Positions 59,031 through 64,000 of a DNA stretch of 64,000 bases are shown here, in pieces. Made by a program: the position numbers and the translations under genes. The DNA is taken from positions 186,001 through 250,000 of the forward strand of contig JAFREQ010000015.1 in assembly GCA_025331565.1 (NCBI GenBank), in the 5' to 3' direction. Origin of the DNA: Holacanthus passer (taxonomy: Eukaryota; Chordata; Actinopteri; Pomacanthidae). The stretch's first letter is position 1. Every line of letters begins with the position of its first letter. Under the pieces are notes generated by a model. That model was not told where the DNA came from, did not search any database, and saw only the letters and a program-made list of their open reading frames with translations.

Positions 59031-59700
59031 GGAGCCTGTCTGCCTCTGTACACAGCAGGTGATATTTGCCAATTTAACTTAACAAGAAGAGGCGAGTACA
59101 GCTGTATTTGGGTTAGCAGTGTGTGTTTAAAGAAAAGCTTGTGTGAGTAAGGGTTATTACTCTTAAATGAAATTATCAGGCTTGTCCACTGCTCTATTTT
59201 TCCCTCCACAAATCCGTTTTAACCTCACTGGACTCAACTCATGTGTTTAGTGGCTCTACTGTAACTGTTATTGCAAACTTTTAATGTGATAGCCATGCTG
59301 TCTCTTGACTGTGAACTCAGCCCTCAATTTTTTCAATTACAGTAACACTATAAGGACAGTGTCTTCCCGCGTGTCTCCATCCGTGTCCTATGATCTTGCA
59401 GATCCAGATCCACCCCCTTGCCCCCACTGTCCTCTAATCTTGTTTGTCAGAACTAAATGAGCTGCCCCAGCGAGGTGTGTTAGCCACTAATGAATTTATT
59501 GCTTGATAAGAAGGGGGCCCATGCAGTTACAACTTACTGCAGTCATAAAGTGCTGGAAAAAACTACGTAATTAAGCTTTACTGGCTGTGTGCATAGGTGG
59601 TGCTGCTTGATGTGGTGCGTGTGTGTCGATGGGGGAGAGCGCTTTCATTTGTGCTTGTTTGCATGTTTGCGCCAGTACGTGTGCATGTCTACCTGCTGCG

Positions 59701-59703
<3 letters not shown>

Positions 59704-59756
<53 letters not shown>

Positions 59757-59761
59757 GTTGT
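59704..59761. repeat. (GT)n microsatellite
   Basis: A GT run of over 20 units with one ATAT interruption near the end. Confidence 0.97.
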
Positions 59762-60073
59762 GCATTAATGTGGAGGAGGCAACCCTACTGATAACGCTTC
59801 AGCTATCAATTAATCGTTAATCGCGTTTTGCCAGATTAGCACGTCATCTGATAGACTCCAGACTGACTGGAGACAATAAATACATATAGTCAATAAAACA
59901 GCGAAGCATCATGGGAGAGCAGGGAAATACGTGGGGCGGCGTTGGAGGTTGACACGTGTCATGACGAGCTCAGCCATAAACCTGATGTTGGTTATAACTT
60001 TACGGTCTCTAGTCTTATCTGGATGTACTCAATTAAAGAGAAAAAAGAAAGAAAGCAGTTGCTGGTTCCTGAG

Positions 60074-60105
60074 AAGAGAAGAGAAGAGAAGAGAAGAGAA
60101 GAGAC
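60074..60105. repeat. (GAGAA)n microsatellite
   Basis: About six GAGAA pentamers. Confidence 0.95.
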
Positions 60106-61470
60106 ATCATTAAGACCGATGTCCACACTTTCCCTCGCCATTCATTCACTAACAGGAAATGGCTTGTCGTCCAGAAAGACATATAAGAGCTGCTATTCTT
60201 CTTCTTCTTTTTCTTCTTTTACCACTGAGCCGTTTCCTCCATTGTCAAAGACACATACACACTCTAATGGGTAATAGATGCAGGACTAATGCCTGTGCTG
60301 AGGAATAAAGATAGATGGGCAGGGAGGGAGGGAGGAGAAGGAGAGAGGAAAGAAAGAGAGGAGTGAGTTATGAAGCGGTACCCAGGGGGTTAATTTCTCA
60401 CAGGCAGTTTTCATACGCCACGCAGACACACACACACACGCACAGCAAAGGTGACGTCTGGCCGTGCCAAGCCGGTAGCATGCTAGTTAAAAGTGAATAA
60501 GTTTATGGCCGGTGTAGGCCCTCATACATCAAGGAGCAGTTTGTTTAGCCAGCAGTGTGACAGGGTACAGTAACATGGGCAGGGCTGGAGAGTGGCTACA
60601 GCTGTGATAAATGGGAAATTGCAGGAGGAACGGTGTCTCGGCGTGTGTGTGTGTACGTGTGAGAGAGAGAGAGGGAGAGAAAGAGACATCAAAGCATGTT
60701 TTTAGCTCTCAGATTAATGGCGATTCCAGTATTTGATCTAAGTGATTTTTTTCCCCCTTTGAGGAATCTCTTTTTGAAGCTGTAAATATTGCAGACGCCC
60801 TTCTCGAGTCATCTCGCAGTATCTGGTGTGAAAGGATATTTCTCTGCAATATTGACAAAAGCTCATGGGTTGCTGCATAATGTTTTAAATTGCAGAAGTT
60901 TTTTTTTTTTCAAGCTGCTATGAGTTGCGTATTTAAAAAAATAAAAACTGAGGGTTTTCTATATGGTTCTAAAGTGCATAATTGCATGTGGTAAAATTAT
61001 TGTATGCACTAGACATTTAGGTGCATCAATTCTCTTTACCTCCAAAACTGGAAGATGGGTAATTCCAAAGATGGATCTATGTTCAACTCTTTGCAGTTTA
61101 TAATTTCATGTTACATATTTGGCACATGATCCCTCCATCCATATCCAAGCTCAACAGTTAGTGCTTTATGTAAGAGTACAATATCTCAATATTTCCTCCA
61201 CCGCTTTCTTTACTTCTGTTTTGTTTCCTTTTTTCATCTAGTCATTCCAGTCTCCTCCATCTCTCCTTCCACCGTCCCTCTCTCCTCACCTCTGTCCTCT
61301 TTCCTGTCCAACGACACGCACCCTCTCCCCTCCTTCCATTCTTCCTCTCCTAAGTCCTACCTACCTCGTCCTCACCCCACCCTTGTCCCAGTCCCTGCCC
61401 TGCACCGATCCAGCTGTGGATCTGACTGTACCACGGTGCTGAGAAACAATAGTCCAGTCAGTCTGTGGAA

Positions 61471-61493
61471 GAGTGTGTGTGTGTGTGTGTGTC
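61471..61493. repeat. (GT)n microsatellite
   Basis: About 11 GT units. Confidence 0.9.
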
Positions 61494-61799
61494 TGTAAGG
61501 CCTGCAAAACAATAGATTCATTATCAGTCGCCAACAATGAAAACAACAACTTCTACTGTTCTGTGCCTTCGTTCAGTGCGGCGTTGCCCGTACGTTCTCA
61601 CTACAGCTAGTTAGTTAGTGAGACAGTCAGACAGACAGATGGAGAGAGAGACGGAGCAGATCCAGAGACAGTCATAGACAGCCATGTGAGTCAGACAGAC
61701 AGGTAGATAGGCAGTGGAGGAGCAAGCCACGCCACCCAGCCAGCCGCCATTTCTCCCCCAATAACTCACTTTTCTCCCCCTTGGAGAGGGAAAACAATA

Positions 61800-61985
61800 A
61801 GATATAACAATTGGCAAATGGCTGAGGCAGGCGGAGCATTACAAATGAAATGTAATGTTGTTACAGTTTGGAAATAATGAATTATGAGGATAAGCGGGGA
61901 TCTGTAAAATCGCTGTAGCGATTTACCGGGGTTTCATTTTTCAACTGTATTGAATTATGGGGAATTGGCCTCAGTCAACTGCAAA
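61800..61985. promoter_or_regulatory. Candidate conserved non-coding element with small palindrome
   Basis: Repeat-free sequence contains AACAATTGGCAAATGGCTGA, ATTACAAATGAAATGTAATG (itself nearly palindromic), AATAATGAATTATGAGG and the palindrome ATCGCTGTAGCGAT (61909-61922). Several motif cores are typical of SOX and homeodomain sites. Confidence 0.3.
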
Positions 61986-63001
61986 ATACAAAATGGGATG
62001 ATTCACCGTTTCACTGTGTGAGTGTGAGTGTGCGTGTGCGGATGTGTGAGTTTATGCAGTTGTGCAAGCATGTGCAACCTCTGACTGTTTATTTATCTGT
62101 CTGTGTTTATGTGCATAAATGCGCACGGGTGCTTGCACATTTGCCTGTATGCTGTGCAGTGGGCATTTCTGTCTCAGGGCCGAATGTGTGTGTGTGTGTG
62201 TCTGGACATTTGTGTGTGTGTGTGTTCCTCCCCCTAGACCTGTTGAGGGCTTTCTCTCGCTCACCCCGCCACACATGTGATAAATGTCCCTTATCGCCTC
62301 TGTCATTGTAATAGCTGCACAACAGGCCCAGAGAGAGAGAGAAGGGGGGAAAGAAGGATGGAAAGAGGGATGAGAGAGGGGAGAAGGAGGGGGTCTGTTG
62401 AGAGAGTCACAGTGACAAAAAAAAGATGGTGAGAGTGGGAGAAAGAGAGACGAGAGGGAGGGATGGCGGCGTGGAATGGGATAGCTGGAGTTATCAGCCG
62501 GTCTTGTAGGGGAAGAATACGCATCAAGCTGCCAATCATCCGGCCTGAAAATTGCTCTGAGATTTGAGTCCCCAGACGGTGTGTGTGTGTGTATGTGTGT
62601 GTGTCCAGAGAGAGAGAGAGAGAGTATCCAAAGCCCCTGTCGTCTCTGTGCTATTACTGCCCCCATCCTTCCACCCGTCCCTTCATCCGACCATCTCACC
62701 CTCTCTCCTCTCGCCAGTTTTAAAGCTCAAACTCAAAAAAACACATCTTCTCTCTCTCTGTCACTAAAACCTATACTCAAGTTGTTTGAAACACTGTTGT
62801 CGTCAGCGGCACCGGCTATTAGGGGAGGGCGAGAGACACCGAGAGAAAGAGAGAAAGAGAGGGGGGAGGGATGATGGGAAAGATGGAAGAGAAAGAGAGG
62901 AGAAGAGAGGCAAAAAGAGAAGAAGGGTTAATATGTGAGCAGAAACCATTTCAGTCTCTTTAATTTTCTATTGATCTGAGCTACAGGCCTGTACCCTCAA
63001 C

Positions 63002-63003
<2 letters not shown>

Positions 63004-63056
<53 letters not shown>
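63004..63056. repeat. (GT)n microsatellite
   Basis: About 26 pure GT units. Confidence 0.97.
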
Positions 63057-63057
<1 letters not shown>

Positions 63058-64000
63058 GAAAGCCTCCATACCTGCCATGACTGCCATGTTGCATGTATCT
63101 CCAAAGATGTGGACTTTTTTCAGATAAACTAAAGAGTTGAATGATCCATAATCGGTTGAGAAAATGTTGCTCTGATAACCACATATCTTCAAAACAACTT
63201 TTCATGAGGTGACATGGCATTTTAGGTAATGCAGTGAGGATTTTTTTTTTTAAATAATTTATTTATCTTAAGAACTAAGAGAATACTTAACTTAATCCTT
63301 CAGTTTATGTGAAAAATTCTAAATCACAGCTTTGGGGATCCATGGTTTTCACAGGAGAGCAACAACATGAAGAGAGAATGTTAGAATATTTCTAAAAATT
63401 AGGAATGATAAACTGTCTTTGCTTTCCATCCAGTTTGACTTGATTATTTATCTTGAATCTCAAAATGTTTTTTAAAAATCCCGAAACCAGTGAAAGTTCT
63501 TTAGAAAAAAAAATGGAACATTCATGTAATTCATATATTTGTCTCTCTGTTTTTAGGATTTAAAGATGATATAATTAAATAAATAAACTTGTGATGTGGA
63601 TGAAATGATGTTCATTTTATGGAATGTTACCTCTTCAGAGGAAAATACCAAAGGCCTCACAAGAGCAAAGTGTAGAGAAACATCCCCCTCTATTGGACAG
63701 TGTGATATCACCAGGCAGAGGGAATCTGCGAACCACAGGACTGAAGTGTGAGGAAGGAAAGGGAGAAGGAAGGGATGGAGGAAGAGGTGACAGGCCTGTA
63801 GAGCAGAGAGATAGCCAATTCATAAACATCACAATGATTTCCAATTGCAGCAGTGTGATGCAATCATGCTGTATCTGATTGTCCCAAATGCACAACCCCC
63901 CCCCCAACACACACTCACACAAAATACCCTCAGGTGTGACTTGTGCAATACCCCACTCCAGCAGATAGACATCTTTGGCCTGCTCCTATCAAGTCTTAGC
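63057..64000. other. Single-copy non-coding DNA
   Basis: A+T-rich to 63620, with an acceptor-like TCTCTGTTTTTAG ending at 63556. After that the sequence is purine-rich, with a C run at 63897-63905. No exon is supported. Confidence 0.6.

Larger units (their letters stand above)
59031..63003. other. Single-copy non-coding DNA with short simple repeats
   Basis: CT-rich 61195-61360, GA-rich 62325-62465 and 62825-62925, and GT tracts as listed. The 215-codon antisense frame at 62052-62699 runs through these and is a composition artefact. Confidence 0.6.

Noticed and set aside
62052..62699. 215-codon antisense open frame
   Set aside because: The product is His/Thr and Ser/Pro repeats from GT and GA tracts read in antisense.

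Overview
This window is vertebrate nuclear DNA, most probably from a spiny-rayed (percomorph) teleost fish. The basis is dense long AC/GT microsatellites, several interspersed repeats that I recognise as teleost families (a Tc1-like remnant, palindromic-ended non-autonomous elements, hAT-like repeats) and a tRNA gene with internal Pol III boxes. No bacterial-type gene organisation is present. Family and organism assignments are from recognition, not from a search.

I find no convincing protein-coding exon on either strand. The open frames are translations of microsatellites, pyrimidine tracts or purine tracts (runs of Thr-His, Cys-Val, Ser/Leu/Phe or Glu/Lys/Arg). The only gene I can support fully is a complete tRNA-Lys(UUU) at 16088-16160. 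The rest reads as an intergenic desert or, more likely in my view, the inside of one very long intron: several strong isolated 3' splice-site signals lie on the plus strand without exons, and two of them are joined directly to a consensus 5' splice site (CAG|GTAAGT at 13025 and 32917), which is the form of a recursive-splicing site.

Layout. 1-10 kb: single-copy DNA with GT/AC tracts, pyrimidine tracts and a third, weaker recursive-site candidate (8284). 10-11.4 kb: a long AC tract, then a purine-rich block of about 400 bases that switches to a pyrimidine-rich block. 13-16.3 kb: recursive-site candidate, hairpin, microsatellites and a palindromic-ended element that carries the tRNA gene and a LINE-type tail. 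16.3-27 kb: single-copy DNA, a homeobox/POU-motif cluster, a transposon fragment (22.7-23.1 kb), a GC-rich hairpin (25.5 kb) and a degenerate repeat (26.3-26.6 kb). 27-35 kb: the strongest microsatellite cluster, two more copies of the palindromic-ended element, a hAT-like remnant and the best recursive-site candidate. 36-45 kb: G-quadruplex candidates, Tc1-like remnant, CpG-dense patch and a foldback element. 45-64 kb: mostly single-copy DNA with A+T-rich stretches that look like conserved non-coding elements, plus microsatellites.

The features do not form a pathway. If the intron reading is right, the meaningful content is splicing signals and possible enhancers set in a background of transposon relics and microsatellites. 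Confirming it needs alignment to other teleosts and RNA evidence.
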